Positions 25,163-35,602 of a stretch of DNA of 64,000 bases are shown here, piece after piece; position 1 is the first letter of the stretch, and the number at the start of each line of letters is the position of its first letter. Position numbers and translations under genes: made by a program. Source of the stretch: Clostridium sp. AF37-5 (GTDB lineage Bacteria; Bacillota; Clostridia; Lachnospirales; Lachnospiraceae); NCBI RefSeq assembly GCF_003477605.1, contig NZ_QUDR01000007.1:52334-116333 (forward strand), read 5' to 3'. Below the pieces are notes generated by a model. That model had not been told where the DNA came from. It did not search any database and saw only the letters and a program-made list of their open reading frames with translations.

Positions 25163-26695
25163 AATCGTTCCAGGCGGCTTACTCGTCAAATCATAGAATA
25201 CCCGGTTGACTCCCTTAACCTCATTTATGATTCTCGTCATTACAGTCTGCAGCACCTCAAACGGAATATCTGCGCTTTCTGCGGTCATGAAATCAATGGT
25301 CTTCACAGCACGAAGTGCAACGGCATAATCGTACGTTCTCTCATCGCCCATAACGCCGACGCTGCGCATGTTTGTGAGGGCGGCAAAATACTGGTTGATG
25401 TCGCGGTCGAGACCGGCTTTTGCAATTTCTTCACGGTAAATCGCGTCTGCATCCTGCACGATGCGGACTTTTTCGGCGGTTACCTCGCCGATGATACGAA
25501 TTCCAAGTCCAGGACCTGGGAATGGCTGACGGAATACAAGGTATTCCGGAATGCCGAGTTCGAGACCGACTTTGCGGACCTCATCTTTGAAAAGGTCACG
25601 GAGAGGCTCGATAATTTCTTTGAAATCAACGTAATCTGGGAGGCCTCCGACGTTGTGGTGGCTCTTGATGACAGCGGATTCACCGCCTAAGCCGCTTTCT
25701 ACAACATCCGGGTAAATGGTTCCCTGTACGAGGAAATCAACAGCGCCTACTTTTTTTGCTTCCTGTTCGAAAACGCGAATAAATTCTTCGCCGATAATTT
25801 TTCTCTTTTTCTCCGGTTCTTCGACACCGGCTAATTTTTCATAAAAACGCTCCTGCGCATTGACGCGGATGAAATTCAAATCATAGTCGCCGTCCGGACC
25901 GAATACCGCTTCTACCTCATCGCCTTCATTTTTACGGAGAAGTCCCTGGTCTACAAAGACGCAGGTGAGCTGGTCGCCAATGGCTCTGGAAAGAAGCACG
26001 GCTGCAACCGAGCTGTCAACACCACCGGAAAGAGCGCAGAGCACGCGGCCATTGCCGACTTTCTCACGGATTGCCTTAATCTGATGCTCAACAAACGAAT
26101 CCATGCGCCAGTCACCGGAACAATGACATACATTGTAAACAAAGTTGGAAAGCATTTTCGTTCCCTCTTTGGTGTGAAGCACTTCCGGATGGAACTGAAT
26201 GGCGTACAGTTTCTCCGATGGATTTTCAGCGGCTGCCACCGGACAATCTGCCGTATGTGCACAGATATCAAATCCCGGTGCCACCTTGGAAATATAATCA
26301 AAATGACTCATCCAGCATACGGTGTCTTCGCTGACATCCGTAAACAATGCTGAATTGGTATTTACATGAACGTCGGTTTTTCCGTACTCACGAACCGGTG
26401 CTTTCTCCACCGTTCCACCAAGCACGTGCATCATCAACTGAGCACCGTAGCAAAGGCCGAGTACCGGAATACCCATTTCAAATAATGCTTTATCATAAGA
26501 AGGAGCACCATCCTCATAGCAGCTGTTTGGTCCGCCGGTCAAAATAATGCCCTTTGGATTCATTTCCTTTATTTTTGCTAAATCCGTTTTATACGAATAA
26601 ATTTCACAATATACATTGCATTCACGGACTCTGCGCGCAACTAACTGGTTATACTGACCGCCAAAGTCCAATACGATGACTAATTCCTTATTCAA
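25151..26695 (-). CDS. guaA: GMP synthase (glutamine-hydrolysing)
   Basis: 514 aa. Class I glutamine amidotransferase domain (1-190): catalytic Cys in [11 protein letters not shown] and the His/Glu in IQFHPEV. ATP-pyrophosphatase domain: P-loop [13 protein letters not shown]; dimer domain ending KPPGTIEFE. It converts XMP to GMP. Its 3' end is the target of the adjacent mobile element, which restores the last codons, so the protein is intact. Confidence 0.97.
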   Translation of the reverse strand: MNKELVIVLDFGGQYNQLVARRVRECNVYCEIYSYKTDLAKIKEMNPKGIILTGGPNSCYEDGAPSYDKALFEMGIPVLGLCYGAQLMMHVLGGTVEKAPVREYGKTDVHVNTNSALFTDVSEDTVCWMSHFDYISKVAPGFDICAHTADCPVAAAENPSEKLYAIQFHPEVLHTKEGTKMLSNFVYNVCHCSGDWRMDSFVEHQIKAIREKVGNGRVLCALSGGVDSSVAAVLLSRAIGDQLTCVFVDQGLLRKNEGDEVEAVFGPDGDYDLNFIRVNAQERFYEKLAGVEEPEKKRKIIGEEFIRVFEQEAKKVGAVDFLVQGTIYPDVVESGLGGESAVIKSHHNVGGLPDYVDFKEIIEPLRDLFKDEVRKVGLELGIPEYLVFRQPFPGPGLGIRIIGEVTAEKVRIVQDADAIYREEIAKAGLDRDINQYFAALTNMRSVGVMGDERTYDYAVALRAVKTIDFMTAESADIPFEVLQTVMTRIINEVKGVNRVFYDLTSKPPGTIEFE

Positions 26696-26836
26696 AATTA
26701 GTTTCCTCCTTCTTCATTTGATTCTAATAATATTGTGTAAAAGCCTTTTCGTGCGGGCACGAACGCCTTTTGTACTTTTTACCCTAGTATCTAACACATT
26801 TTATCACGAAACATCCTATGGGGTCAATGAAAACTC

Positions 26837-28048
26837 CTACAAATCAAAATACCCGACAAATTTGACATCGTGCTTTCCTTTCGGGAACAAATAATGGTAA
26901 AGTGCAATAAAATAATCATCTGTCATGCTGGCAAGATAATCGACGACAAGCTGATTTTTCTCCTGCTCGGCATACGGCTTTCTGACATGGGATTTGATAT
27001 AAAAATTATTTTTCTCCATGTATGCCATGTGATGGCGGTAAAAAACAGAAGATTTGTCTCCGCTTTCTGCCTGACGCAAAAGTTCCTCATACAATTCACC
27101 AAACATTGGGCGGATTTCATTTTCATATAAATCGTTAAGCGACTTATTGTTATAAATCATTTCATAGTTTTCTTTTTTCGCCTGCCGCAAAGCGTCAAAA
27201 TATTCTTCATCCATTTTCAAATAATCTTTGCCATAACTGTTTTCGATGATATTGACACTGAAATTATTGATAATTTCACCGTTGCTGGTGCCAATCGCCC
27301 CGGCGGTAAATGGTGATTCTTTTAATAAATTCAGGCGCATTGCGTCCTGTCTGTCTTTGCCAAGATAGGCAATAATATCGCAGATACGCATCACACAGCC
27401 CTCTAACGTGCACGGAATCAACTCGCCGATTGCATTCTCATCGACATAGCACGCTTCCACCTTTTTGTCGTATTCTACAAATGTAGACATGTTGCATGGA
27501 CGATACTCTTTTAGTTCTAACTCACCATTGTGACAAAGAATTCCGTCTAAGGTCTGCAAACTGATATTCCAGTTCACCATATCGTCCAGCACGCGGACGC
27601 TATGTACATTATGATTAAAATAACGACCGGTATGCTCCTGATACAGACTGCTCAGAATCCGCTCGCCGGCATGGCCAAACGGCGTATGACCGATATCATG
27701 TCCAAGAGAAATGGCTTCAATCAAACTTTCATTGAGGCCTAACACACTGCCGATATTTCTTGCGATTCGTGACACGAGCTGAACATGCAGGGCACGCCTT
27801 GAAATGTCATCATTCTGGTAAAAAGAAAATACCTGCGTCTTATCCGAATAACGGTTGTAATACGGCACATGCATAATTTTCTCCACATCCCGCACAAATG
27901 CCGGACGCCACAAATTCGCCTTATCGTGGTCCATGCGTCGTCTCACAATTTTCTCATCCGGAAATGCATACGGATTTATCTTATGTTTCTCCCTGTCCTC
28001 TAAAATCCGCTCCTGCAATTCCTTCGATAATGAATGATACTGCGCCAT
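26837..28048 (-). CDS. dgt: dGTP triphosphohydrolase-like HD protein
   Basis: 403 aa from ATG 28048 (TGGAGGGAATT upstream). HD-domain metal ligands: H in ALHVQLVSRIARNIGSV, HD in SLGHDIGHTPFGHAGE, and a later H in NHNVHSVRVLD. The family hydrolyses dNTPs to nucleoside plus triphosphate; the short clostridial form fits this length. On the same strand as the following membrane and GDPD genes. Confidence 0.85.
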   Translation of the reverse strand: MAQYHSLSKELQERILEDREKHKINPYAFPDEKIVRRRMDHDKANLWRPAFVRDVEKIMHVPYYNRYSDKTQVFSFYQNDDISRRALHVQLVSRIARNIGSVLGLNESLIEAISLGHDIGHTPFGHAGERILSSLYQEHTGRYFNHNVHSVRVLDDMVNWNISLQTLDGILCHNGELELKEYRPCNMSTFVEYDKKVEACYVDENAIGELIPCTLEGCVMRICDIIAYLGKDRQDAMRLNLLKESPFTAGAIGTSNGEIINNFSVNIIENSYGKDYLKMDEEYFDALRQAKKENYEMIYNNKSLNDLYENEIRPMFGELYEELLRQAESGDKSSVFYRHHMAYMEKNNFYIKSHVRKPYAEQEKNQLVVDYLASMTDDYFIALYHYLFPKGKHDVKFVGYFDL

Positions 28049-28071
28049 AATTCCCTCCATTTTTCATTTCT

Positions 28072-28653
28072 TTATTCTTCCGAATCGTCCTCCGCCACAA
28101 CGATTTCCGTCTTTAACCGGCTCAACCGTCTAGATATCGAAATCGTCACATACAAGTCCGTGATACCGCTGTAGACCAGTGCAATTCCGAGACACATAAT
28201 CAAAATCTGCGCTGCCTCAAACGGATTCATCAAAAGCACAATTCCGGCAACAATATTTACAATTGCCATCGCAAACGCCACGTGCCACGTACCATGTCCG
28301 AGGCGAAGCATATCGACCGAATTCTGCATTTTCATAATACCGCTCATCGTTACCAGAAAACCAAGCACCGCCGGAATCAAATCCGTCAGTTTGTCCACTT
28401 TCACAATCACGAGAATTCCACCAAGGATTGCACACAACCCCACGACAAGATCATAGCGGTAAATAATTCCACTGATATCTTTTCGAAGATAATTAATAAG
28501 GGAAACCACTCCTAATGTCAAAAGCATCGCCGCCAGCAGATAGCAAATCGTTTTCATCGTTGCCCCCGGCCAGAGAATCAAGACAATACCAAGTGCAATA
28601 AAAATTACTGCGAGCAAAATCAAATTCCATTTCAACTGTTTTAATAAACTCAT
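28072..28653 (-). CDS. HdeD/DUF308 family membrane protein
   Basis: 193 aa from ATG 28653 (TTGGAGGGTGATT upstream). About six hydrophobic helices in three DUF308 pairs (starting LILLAVIFIALGIVLILWPG), then a charged cytoplasmic tail (RRLSRLKTEIVVAEDDSEE). Function in Firmicutes unknown. It overlaps no neighbour; ends 24 nt before dgt. Confidence 0.8.
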   Translation of the reverse strand: MSLLKQLKWNLILLAVIFIALGIVLILWPGATMKTICYLLAAMLLTLGVVSLINYLRKDISGIIYRYDLVVGLCAILGGILVIVKVDKLTDLIPAVLGFLVTMSGIMKMQNSVDMLRLGHGTWHVAFAMAIVNIVAGIVLLMNPFEAAQILIMCLGIALVYSGITDLYVTISISRRLSRLKTEIVVAEDDSEE

Positions 28654-28666
28654 AATCACCCTCCAA

Positions 28667-29398
28667 TCATTCAAAATAGTATTCTGTCGTTACCATATCC
28701 ACACCAACTTCATCCAAGAGACGCTTCATTTCTTCCTCTTTGTTCACCGTCCAGACATTGACGGTAAGCCCCGCCTTGTGAAGTTTTTCCACATCTTCTT
28801 TGGAAACAAGCGTGTAACGTGAATCGAGTGAAATCTCATTTTCGGTAAGCCATGCAATCAGCTCATCCGAAACTTTCGTCCACTTATTGCCGCCAACCGC
28901 CCCATAAACGTACTGAAGCTTTGATGCCGGAATTCCGATATCTTTCAAACGCAACAGTGCCAAAAGGTGCATACTGATAAAAACAGTTCGTTCAAGAAGT
29001 CCCTTTTGTTTTACCAAATCAACGATTTCTCTTAATTCTACAGTTGTATAATCCATCTTCAGTTCCACAATTGGGTGAATCGTTTCGCTCCTCGCCATAA
29101 TGGACAAATACTGTGAAAAAGAAATCAAATGCTGTAAGGGATGCTCCTCTCTCTTTTTCCCCGCTGTCACCGGATAGCTGATTATTTCCTCAAAAGTCAT
29201 CTTGGGAATCCAGCGATCAATTCCGCACATCCTGCGCAAATGTCCATCGTGGCTGACAACGTAAACGCCATCTTTTGATTTCCAGATATCACATTCCACG
29301 CCATAAAAATCCCCTTCTACCGCCATTGCAAATGACGCCTGCGTGTTTTCCGGCGCCTCCGAACTGAAACCGCGGTGTGCAATTCTCTTGATTTTCAT
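28667..29398 (-). CDS. Glycerophosphodiester phosphodiesterase
   Basis: 243 aa from ATG 29398 (AAGGAGGATGCCAA upstream). TIM-barrel GDPD: IAHRGFSSEAPENTQASF holds the catalytic His/Arg and Glu, VECDIWKSKDGVYVVSHDG the second His, and the C-terminal VNVWTVNKEEEM is typical. It frees glycerol-3-phosphate from glycerophosphodiesters. No signal peptide is seen, so it is cytoplasmic. Confidence 0.92.
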   Translation of the reverse strand: MKIKRIAHRGFSSEAPENTQASFAMAVEGDFYGVECDIWKSKDGVYVVSHDGHLRRMCGIDRWIPKMTFEEIISYPVTAGKKREEHPLQHLISFSQYLSIMARSETIHPIVELKMDYTTVELREIVDLVKQKGLLERTVFISMHLLALLRLKDIGIPASKLQYVYGAVGGNKWTKVSDELIAWLTENEISLDSRYTLVSKEDVEKLHKAGLTVNVWTVNKEEEMKRLLDEVGVDMVTTEYYFE

Positions 29399-29695
29399 TT
29401 GGCATCCTCCTTGGTTTGAGATATGGTTTCTCATGTTTATAACGTAAGTATACTCATTTTGGAGGAAAAAATCAACTTTGATGCAGAAAGGGTTTGTTGG
29501 AATTTTTCAGTTTCCGTAATTGAATAAAACAGCTTTATGTCCCGAGGGCACTTTCGTTCGTTGAGTACGTAGCGGTATGGACACTGAAACTACCAGTGCC
29601 TCATACCGACGTACTCAAAACCCACGGGTTCACAAAGCTGTTTTATTAAATTACTGGAATACTGAAAAGATTTTCAACAAATACCTTTTCCATAT
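29399..29695. other. Intergenic gap with palindromic repeat copy 1
   Basis: Gap of 297 bp, filled mainly by the palindromic element at 29506-29666. The rest (29399-29505) is the upstream region of the GDPD gene; no clear promoter was identified. Confidence 0.6.
29506..29666. repeat. Long imperfect palindrome, copy 1
   Basis: Ends TTCAGtTTCCGTAATT / AATTACTGGAAtaCTGAA; stem AATAAAACAGCTTT / AAAGCTGTTTTATT; inner stem GAGTACGTaGCGGTATG / CATACCGaCGTACTC; apical hairpin CACTG-AAACTAC-CAGTG. Shares design and sequence with 39586-39731 and, inverted, with 39931-40094. Confidence 0.85.
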
Positions 29696-31219
29696 TTACT
29701 TTTCTTCTATGTATCTCCCTATTATTCTTTCAACTTTCTTATCCGTTCCATACGACCGCACAATTTTCAAAAAGTCGTCTGTTGTTACGATTTGAAATTG
29801 ATATGTCTGATAATATTTATGCAGCATTTGAAAGAATGTTTTATCGCCCATTGTTTTCCACAGTTCATACAGGAATAGTTTGCCGCCCTCGTAAACAGAG
29901 TTTGAGTATTCGTCCGGCTTGTCCTGATAATCGCTTACGCTTCGGTTGATTGCTTTGGTGCGGGAGGACTGGGGGATGACGATTTTTCGGAACCATCGGT
30001 CCATGTCTTTGCGGGTGGAATACTTGTCGCTCCACAGTTTTTTCTGTAATTTTTTATTTGCATAATAAGGGAATAACACGTCTTCACAGAACTCACAAAA
30101 GCCCTCGTCAAGCCACGGCTCCTTGTACGAGTCGTTGCCGATTGCAGCATAAAACCACTGGTGAGCGATTTCATGCGGAACATGCGCTTCCAGTCCCCCG
30201 TAAGAATTCTTGTTAATTTTGCGAAAGTCCTTCACATCCGGCATGCCAATCATACAAAGCCCCGGATATTCCATCGCGCTGTTCATAAAGCAATGCACGA
30301 TTTTTAACTGTGAAAACGGATACAAACCTATTTTTTCCGAAAAAATGCGGACTGCCTCTTTCGCAAGCTGCATGGAATATTTGTAATAGCTCTGATTTTT
30401 CTCATAATTTGGTCCCAAAATTGAAATCGTTGTACTGCCGGTCTTCGCATCCAGCCGGCAAAAATCATCCGACAAAACCGCTGCAAACTCTCTTAACTTT
30501 TTGCCGGTAATCGTTGTTCCATCCTGCACAGAGTGCTGCGTGCCGGTTGCTGCAATCGTGTATTTTTTCGGATGCCGGAATGTAACTTCATAATCTGCTG
30601 CCTCATACACATACGTCTCATCGTTGTCACCCACATAAGGATTTTCGTTCCACGCCCCCTTTTGATAGCGAGAGATACAGGGAAAACAAAACGAAAGCTG
30701 ATACATTTCATGCCCGTCATAAGAGATATAGCCAAATCGGTTTTTCTGTTTTGGAATCTCGGTGCGGAATGAAAATTCAACAGTTACACACTCGCGGGCC
30801 GGTGCTAAAACCCGGTTCTTATCGGATAAATAAAGAACTGACGCATCTTCTTTTTTATCAATCTGCAAAATATGTCCTCCGATTCTTGCGGAGGTTATCT
30901 CAGTTTTGCACACTTTCTTTTTCTGGTTCGTTTTCTCCTGCAAAATAGCGGCTGCCCAGTTGCGCACGCAAATACTCTTCAAATCATCATCGGTCGCATT
31001 TTTTAGTGTCGCACGGACCGTTCCGGAAAGAACCTTGTTGTTGGTGTCAAGCAATATGTTCATCCGGTATTTGCCGGCATACGCTTTTCCTTCCTTTTTT
31101 ATCTTTTCGTGTTTCTGTTCTACTTTTGTCGTCTCTGGATGCCCTGTGACAAAAACACCTGCGGCAACCGCCACTCCTATTACCGCCAGTATCATGACTG
31201 CTATACCTATTTTCTTCAT
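29696..31219 (-). CDS. M1-family metallopeptidase, membrane anchored
   Basis: 507 aa from ATG 31219 (GAGGCAGCGA upstream). An N-terminal signal-anchor (IGIAVMILAVIGVAVAAGVFV), a beta-domain, then the gluzincin site HEIAHQWF (about 345-352) with the third ligand in WLDEGFCEFCED. This is the M1 aminopeptidase fold, facing outside the membrane. The usual GAMEN motif is replaced by NSAMEYPG, which is common in distant M1 members. Preceded in the same direction by the anti-sigma/sigma pair. Confidence 0.85.
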   Translation of the reverse strand: MKKIGIAVMILAVIGVAVAAGVFVTGHPETTKVEQKHEKIKKEGKAYAGKYRMNILLDTNNKVLSGTVRATLKNATDDDLKSICVRNWAAAILQEKTNQKKKVCKTEITSARIGGHILQIDKKEDASVLYLSDKNRVLAPARECVTVEFSFRTEIPKQKNRFGYISYDGHEMYQLSFCFPCISRYQKGAWNENPYVGDNDETYVYEAADYEVTFRHPKKYTIAATGTQHSVQDGTTITGKKLREFAAVLSDDFCRLDAKTGSTTISILGPNYEKNQSYYKYSMQLAKEAVRIFSEKIGLYPFSQLKIVHCFMNSAMEYPGLCMIGMPDVKDFRKINKNSYGGLEAHVPHEIAHQWFYAAIGNDSYKEPWLDEGFCEFCEDVLFPYYANKKLQKKLWSDKYSTRKDMDRWFRKIVIPQSSRTKAINRSVSDYQDKPDEYSNSVYEGGKLFLYELWKTMGDKTFFQMLHKYYQTYQFQIVTTDDFLKIVRSYGTDKKVERIIGRYIEEK

Positions 31220-31260
31220 TCGCTGCCTCACTTTCTATCAAGTTTACTTCTTAATTTCCC

Positions 31261-32283
31261 CTACAAAATATCCACACAAAACTGATACTTGGAAAGTTTT
31301 TTTGCTTCTTTCCTTGTTTTTGCGCGATACAATTTGAGGTTATCTGCCGTTGTGACATAACCATACAATTTCGTTATCACACGCCCTCTCCTTGCATAAA
31401 TTTTCTGCTCCCATGGACCTTTTTTCTCACCAACTTCTTCAAAAGAAATCTTCTCGCCGTTCTGATCAAACAATGCAATCTGACTGTGCACGCCTCCGCT
31501 CTCCTTTGTAAACACAACAATCTGATAAGGGGAAACAAACACACTTTTTACTGCCAAATGACTGTTTAGCTTTTTATTGACTGCAATCTCTCTACTCCCT
31601 TTTTTATAAACCGTATACGGGATTTCAAAATTCCATGAACCGCAGATAGACTGCTCTTTATCCTGAAGATAAACCGTCAAAATCCGAATCCGAAGAGTTC
31701 CGTCTTTCTTAATGACATCCTCTTTATCAAATTTCATCATTCCGATAAACGCATGCTTGTCAACACATTTTCCATCCATCAAAATGTCGGAATCTTCTTT
31801 TGACATCTGTTTTCCAAAACTATACTGTGCTTTCACACAGATTCCATTTCCTTCCTTTGAAAAATCCATCTGCTCTGCCTGCATTTTCATCGTAACATAC
31901 ACAGAAAATCCATCGCAGTAAACTTCCGACGCCGTCAGTTTGATTCCTTGGCTTTGTGCACTTAAATGGTTTTCCTTTTCCTGTGTAATCTTTTTCGCAT
32001 CCTTATACTCACCGGAGTAAATAACTCCCTTCTCTACCTTTTGAAAAATGGTTCCAAGAATCGGAAGATTTGCCGCAAGTGACGGATTTACCGCAAGCAC
32101 GCTGCCGCATATCAAAATAACAACACAAGCTGCCACCGCCAGATGTTTCCACGTGCGGTTTTCAATTTTATTCTCCGGTGCATCCGGCAGATTCTGCAAT
32201 GTATCACAAATTGTCTGTTTTACCGCATCCGGCACCTCATCCGTTCTCCGAATATTGCCAAGCCATTTTGTAAATCTATCCAT
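31261..32283 (-). CDS. DUF4179 anti-sigma factor
   Basis: 340 aa from ATG 32283 (TTGGAGGGATTTAGT upstream). A short cytoplasmic part (MDRFTKWLGNIRRTDEVPDAV), one membrane helix (HLAVAACVVILICGSVLAV), then an extracellular domain beginning NLPILGTIFQKVEKG (DUF4179) and a DUF5643-like C-terminal region. Such proteins hold the cognate ECF sigma factor at the membrane. Starts 17 nt after the sigma gene. Confidence 0.85.
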   Translation of the reverse strand: MDRFTKWLGNIRRTDEVPDAVKQTICDTLQNLPDAPENKIENRTWKHLAVAACVVILICGSVLAVNPSLAANLPILGTIFQKVEKGVIYSGEYKDAKKITQEKENHLSAQSQGIKLTASEVYCDGFSVYVTMKMQAEQMDFSKEGNGICVKAQYSFGKQMSKEDSDILMDGKCVDKHAFIGMMKFDKEDVIKKDGTLRIRILTVYLQDKEQSICGSWNFEIPYTVYKKGSREIAVNKKLNSHLAVKSVFVSPYQIVVFTKESGGVHSQIALFDQNGEKISFEEVGEKKGPWEQKIYARRGRVITKLYGYVTTADNLKLYRAKTRKEAKKLSKYQFCVDIL

Positions 32284-32299
32284 ACTAAATCCCTCCAAT

Positions 32300-32833
32300 T
32301 CATAAGCGTCCGTCGCTGTCAGGTGATGCTTCTTTCCCAATCTCATAAAATTGCTCCAAAGTCTTTCTCGCTGACTGCAGCCTGCTTTTTACCGCACTTT
32401 GTCCAATTTGCAGTGCCCCCGCAATTTCCCGGACTTTAAACTGCTGCCCGTAATAAAGCTCCACAACGATACGCTGCTTTTCATTTAGAAAACCAAGCAT
32501 TTCCTGCCACTCGATTTCTCCGTATTTATCCGAGCAGTCCATGACATCCGGAAAATTGTCTGCCGCAACCGTCCGCTTATTTTCATTATAAATCGCATAA
32601 CACCGGTGAATTAAAATCCGCGTCATCCACGTTTTAAAAAATTTAGCATTTCGCAAAGAACCTATTTTTTCCCAGCAGATAAGAATCGTTTCCTGTATGG
32701 CATCTGCCGCATCCTCGTCATTTTGCAAAATAGCAATTGCGGTCTTATACATACTCACCTGATAATTCTCCACCAGTTTCACAAAGGCTTCTTTGTCGTG
32801 CTTTTTCGCTTGTAACACAAGTTTTTTGTCCAT
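32300..32833 (-). CDS. ECF RNA polymerase sigma factor
   Basis: 177 aa. Sigma-70 region 2 (FVKLVENYQVSMYKTAIAIL, DAADAIQETILICWEKI) and region 4 (LNEKQRIVVELYYGQQFKVR, then IAGALQIGQSAVKSRLQSAR). Co-transcribed with the membrane anti-sigma factor. ATG 32833, AGAAAGGAACATACC upstream. Regulon unknown; the pair probably controls itself. Confidence 0.9.
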   Translation of the reverse strand: MDKKLVLQAKKHDKEAFVKLVENYQVSMYKTAIAILQNDEDAADAIQETILICWEKIGSLRNAKFFKTWMTRILIHRCYAIYNENKRTVAADNFPDVMDCSDKYGEIEWQEMLGFLNEKQRIVVELYYGQQFKVREIAGALQIGQSAVKSRLQSARKTLEQFYEIGKEASPDSDGRL

Positions 32834-32920
32834 GGTATGTTCCTTTCTTCCAAGGCCTTGAAATTAAGTACTACAACTATTAGATAAAAGAATACCACAT
32901 TTGGTCGGTTTTTACTTCAA

Positions 32921-32971
32921 AAAAAAGCCACATCTACCTGCGGGTACAGGTAAATATGACTTTCTTTTTTA
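32921..32971 (-). terminator. Terminator between MacB remnant and sigma gene
   Basis: Stem AAAG.CACAT.TACCTG / CAGGTA.AT.TG.CTTT with A-runs before and T-runs after, so it can act in both directions. Confidence 0.75.
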
Positions 32972-32985
32972 TGATTTCCTATTTT

Positions 32986-33461
32986 CTACTCATACCGAAG
33001 TGCTTCAATCGGGTCAAGTCTCGCCGCTTTGTTCGCCGGATAGTAACCGAAGAACACGCCGATAATCATGGAAAATACAACGGAACCAATGATGGCAGCC
33101 ACCGGAGCAGATGCCGCATAGCCTAGGAGGGAAGCGGCGGCGGCTCCGAGAATAAATTCCCAAAGACGCCTCCCAGCAAGCAGAGGATAACCGCTTCTAT
33201 AATAAATTGCAGGCGGATGGAGCTGTTCTTTGCGCCAAGCGCCTTGCGCGTACCGATTTCTCTGGTACGCTCGGTAATTGAAACAAGCATAATATTCATA
33301 ACGCCGATTCCGCCTACTAAAAGGGAAATGCCGGCGATAAACGCAATCGCAATGGAAACGGTATCAATCATGTCGTTCATGGAATTTGTCATACTGCTCA
33401 TCGTATTCTTTACATTTTCTACCTTTAATCTAAAGAAAAAGTATGAACAGCCTGTGTTCAT
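32986..33461 (-). pseudogene. MacB/FtsX-type ABC permease, 3' remnant with frameshift
   Basis: Only the C-terminal permease part is left: [20 protein letters not shown] and [20 protein letters not shown], followed by a frameshift near 33150 after GVFGNLFSE. The next frame continues [20 protein letters not shown] to [20 protein letters not shown] and the natural stop at 32986. N-terminal membrane helix, periplasmic domain and the ATPase partner are missing. The family exports peptides or antibiotics; this copy is dead. Confidence 0.85.
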
Positions 33462-33497
33462 ACTTTGATAATTCGGACATAAAGTTGTGATTTTCTG

Positions 33498-34460
33498 TTA
33501 AATGGAAAATAGTTCCTCTAACTGTGCATATGTCTCCACTGTGTTCATTGCACGCCGCAGAGAAGCAGAATGTGGGTAACCCGCGGTGTACCACGCCGCG
33601 TGGCTTCGCATTTCACGCATGCCGCGTTTTTCGCCTTTCCACTCAATCTGCATTTTTGCATGGCGCAGAATCATCCGGCACACTTCAGAAAAAGGTGGTT
33701 TTTCCGGTACCATTCCGGTTTCTAAATATGTCTTAATCTGATGAAAAATCCACGGATTTCCCTGTGCGCCGCGGCCAATCATCACACCATCACAATTTGT
33801 CTGCTCCATCATATTTTTGGCATCTTCCGGCGTAAAAATATCTCCATTTCCAATGACCGGAATTGACACCGTATCTTTCACTTTGGCAATTATCTCCCAG
33901 TCAGCCTTTCCACTGTAATACTGCTCTCTTGTTCTGCCATGTACTGCCATAGCCGCTGCGCCTGCTGCTTCCGCCGCCTTTGCCATCTCGATTGCCTGCA
34001 CTTCGTCCGCACCAAATCCTTTGCGAAATTTCACCGTCACCGGTTTGTCAATCGCTTTTACCGTTTTCTCAATAATTTTTGCCGCAAGCGGAATGTTTTT
34101 AAGGAGAGCAGAACCCTCGCCATTATTTACAACCTTTGGCACAGGACACCCCATATTGATATCTAAGATGTCAAAATTCCGATGCTCAATTTTTTTTGCC
34201 ATCTCACTGATAATATCCGGGTCTGAGCCAAATAACTGCAGCGATACCGGGCGTTCCCTGTCATCAATCCGAAGCAAATCCTCGGTATTTTTATTATTAT
34301 AAAAAATGCCTTTTGCACTCACCATTTCTGTGCAGATTAAATCCGCTCCCTGCTCTTTGCAAAGCAGACGAAATGGCAGGTCCGTAACCCCTGCCATTGG
34401 TGCTAATACAATATTGCCATCTAAGCTTACATTGCCGATTTTCAGTTTGTTACTTCCCAT
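33498..34460 (-). CDS. dus: tRNA-dihydrouridine synthase (DusB type)
   Basis: 320 aa. FMN-binding TIM barrel: [36 protein letters not shown] with the catalytic Cys, [18 protein letters not shown] and [15 protein letters not shown]. It reduces uridines in tRNA D-loops. ATG 34460 overlaps the end of coaX (GAAGATGGGAAGTAA), so the two are coupled. Confidence 0.93.
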   Translation of the reverse strand: MGSNKLKIGNVSLDGNIVLAPMAGVTDLPFRLLCKEQGADLICTEMVSAKGIFYNNKNTEDLLRIDDRERPVSLQLFGSDPDIISEMAKKIEHRNFDILDINMGCPVPKVVNNGEGSALLKNIPLAAKIIEKTVKAIDKPVTVKFRKGFGADEVQAIEMAKAAEAAGAAAMAVHGRTREQYYSGKADWEIIAKVKDTVSIPVIGNGDIFTPEDAKNMMEQTNCDGVMIGRGAQGNPWIFHQIKTYLETGMVPEKPPFSEVCRMILRHAKMQIEWKGEKRGMREMRSHAAWYTAGYPHSASLRRAMNTVETYAQLEELFSI

Positions 34461-35235
34461 CTTCACTCTTTTTCGTCCTCTCATAAATCAGACGCATGCC
34501 CTGTAAGGTCAGCTCTGAATCATAAATATCAATCTTATCGGTGCCCTCTGAAATAATGCGTCCGAGCCCGCCGGTTGCCACAACTTTCATATTCTGATAA
34601 CCCGATTCTTCACGGAACTTGTCAATGATATATTCCGCCTGTCCAATCGTTCCATACACAAGTCCTGCCTGCATACTTGTAATCGTGGTTTTCGCCATAA
34701 TCGACTCCGGTTTTATAATTTCAATTTCCGGAAGTTTTGCTGCATTGCTCCAAAGTGCTTTCGCACTGATTCTTATACCGGGTGCCGTGACACCTGCAAC
34801 AAATGCACCGTCTTCCGTCACCAAATCATATGTCGTAGCCGTGCCGTAATCAATGACAAACACCGGCCCGCCATACAAAAAGTAAGCACCGACCGCATCC
34901 ACGACACGGTCTGCTCCAATTTCCATCGGATTCGTTGTTGCAATACGGATACCCGATTTTGTCCCATTTCCCACAATCATCGGATCACAGTCAAGATATT
35001 TTTTTACACCGCTTGTCAGAGAATACATAATCTTTGGCACAACGGAGCAGATAATGACATCCTCAACGTCGTCCGCAGACACATCTTTGTGAGATAACTG
35101 CTCCACAATCTGGACACCAAACTCATCCGAAGTTCTCGGCAGACTGGTTGTCAGCCGGAACTTATGCAGAATTTTTTCTCCTTGAAAAAGTCCAAATGTC
35201 AAATTTGTATTTCCGATATCAATCGCCAGTAACAT
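34450..35235 (-). CDS. coaX: Type III pantothenate kinase
   Basis: 261 aa from ATG 35235 (GGGGGCTATT upstream). ASKHA-fold motifs: [16 protein letters not shown] (phosphate 1), [28 protein letters not shown] (phosphate 2) and [12 protein letters not shown]. First step of CoA synthesis; the type III enzyme needs a monovalent cation and is not CoA-inhibited. Confidence 0.95.
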   Translation of the reverse strand: MLLAIDIGNTNLTFGLFQGEKILHKFRLTTSLPRTSDEFGVQIVEQLSHKDVSADDVEDVIICSVVPKIMYSLTSGVKKYLDCDPMIVGNGTKSGIRIATTNPMEIGADRVVDAVGAYFLYGGPVFVIDYGTATTYDLVTEDGAFVAGVTAPGIRISAKALWSNAAKLPEIEIIKPESIMAKTTITSMQAGLVYGTIGQAEYIIDKFREESGYQNMKVVATGGLGRIISEGTDKIDIYDSELTLQGMRLIYERTKKSEDGK

Positions 35236-35262
35236 AATAGCCCCCATTCAGAGTAAATGATT

Positions 35263-35592
35263 TCATTCGTTCACTCCGTCAATAAAAAATGTTTTATAGT
35301 AAGTCTCTAAATTTTCTAAAAGTTCTGCGTATTTTACACGGTATTGTTTAATTTTCAAATGGCTTCCGATTTCATCATAGAAGAAATCATTTTCCTTTGC
35401 CGTCGTAGACATATAAAGGGAGCCATCTTCATCAAATTCCATGGTAAATACACCGCCGACATCTTCCGTCATCGTCACCGCCATAATCTGCAGTTCATCC
35501 TGAATCGCGGATGGAAGCGATGCATAACGCGGATTTAAATAATATTTCTGCTCATAGGCACTGCACGCGCACAAAATCTGTTGTTCCTGCAT
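35263..35592 (-). CDS. DUF6145-like conserved protein
   Basis: 109 aa from ATG 35592 (TAGGAGGTTTTCC upstream). CACSAYEQKYYLNPRYASLP and VTMTEDVGGVFTMEFDEDGS resemble a family widespread in Lachnospiraceae (I believe DUF6145). No enzyme motif. Located between the citrate synthase and coaX genes. Confidence 0.6.
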   Translation of the reverse strand: MQEQQILCACSAYEQKYYLNPRYASLPSAIQDELQIMAVTMTEDVGGVFTMEFDEDGSLYMSTTAKENDFFYDEIGSHLKIKQYRVKYAELLENLETYYKTFFIDGVNE

Positions 35593-35602
35593 GGAAAACC
35601 TC

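Noticed and set aside
24971..25690. 239-aa plus-strand open frame opposite guaA
   Set aside because: It overlaps the GMP synthase C-terminal half on the other strand and has no ribosome site or domain.
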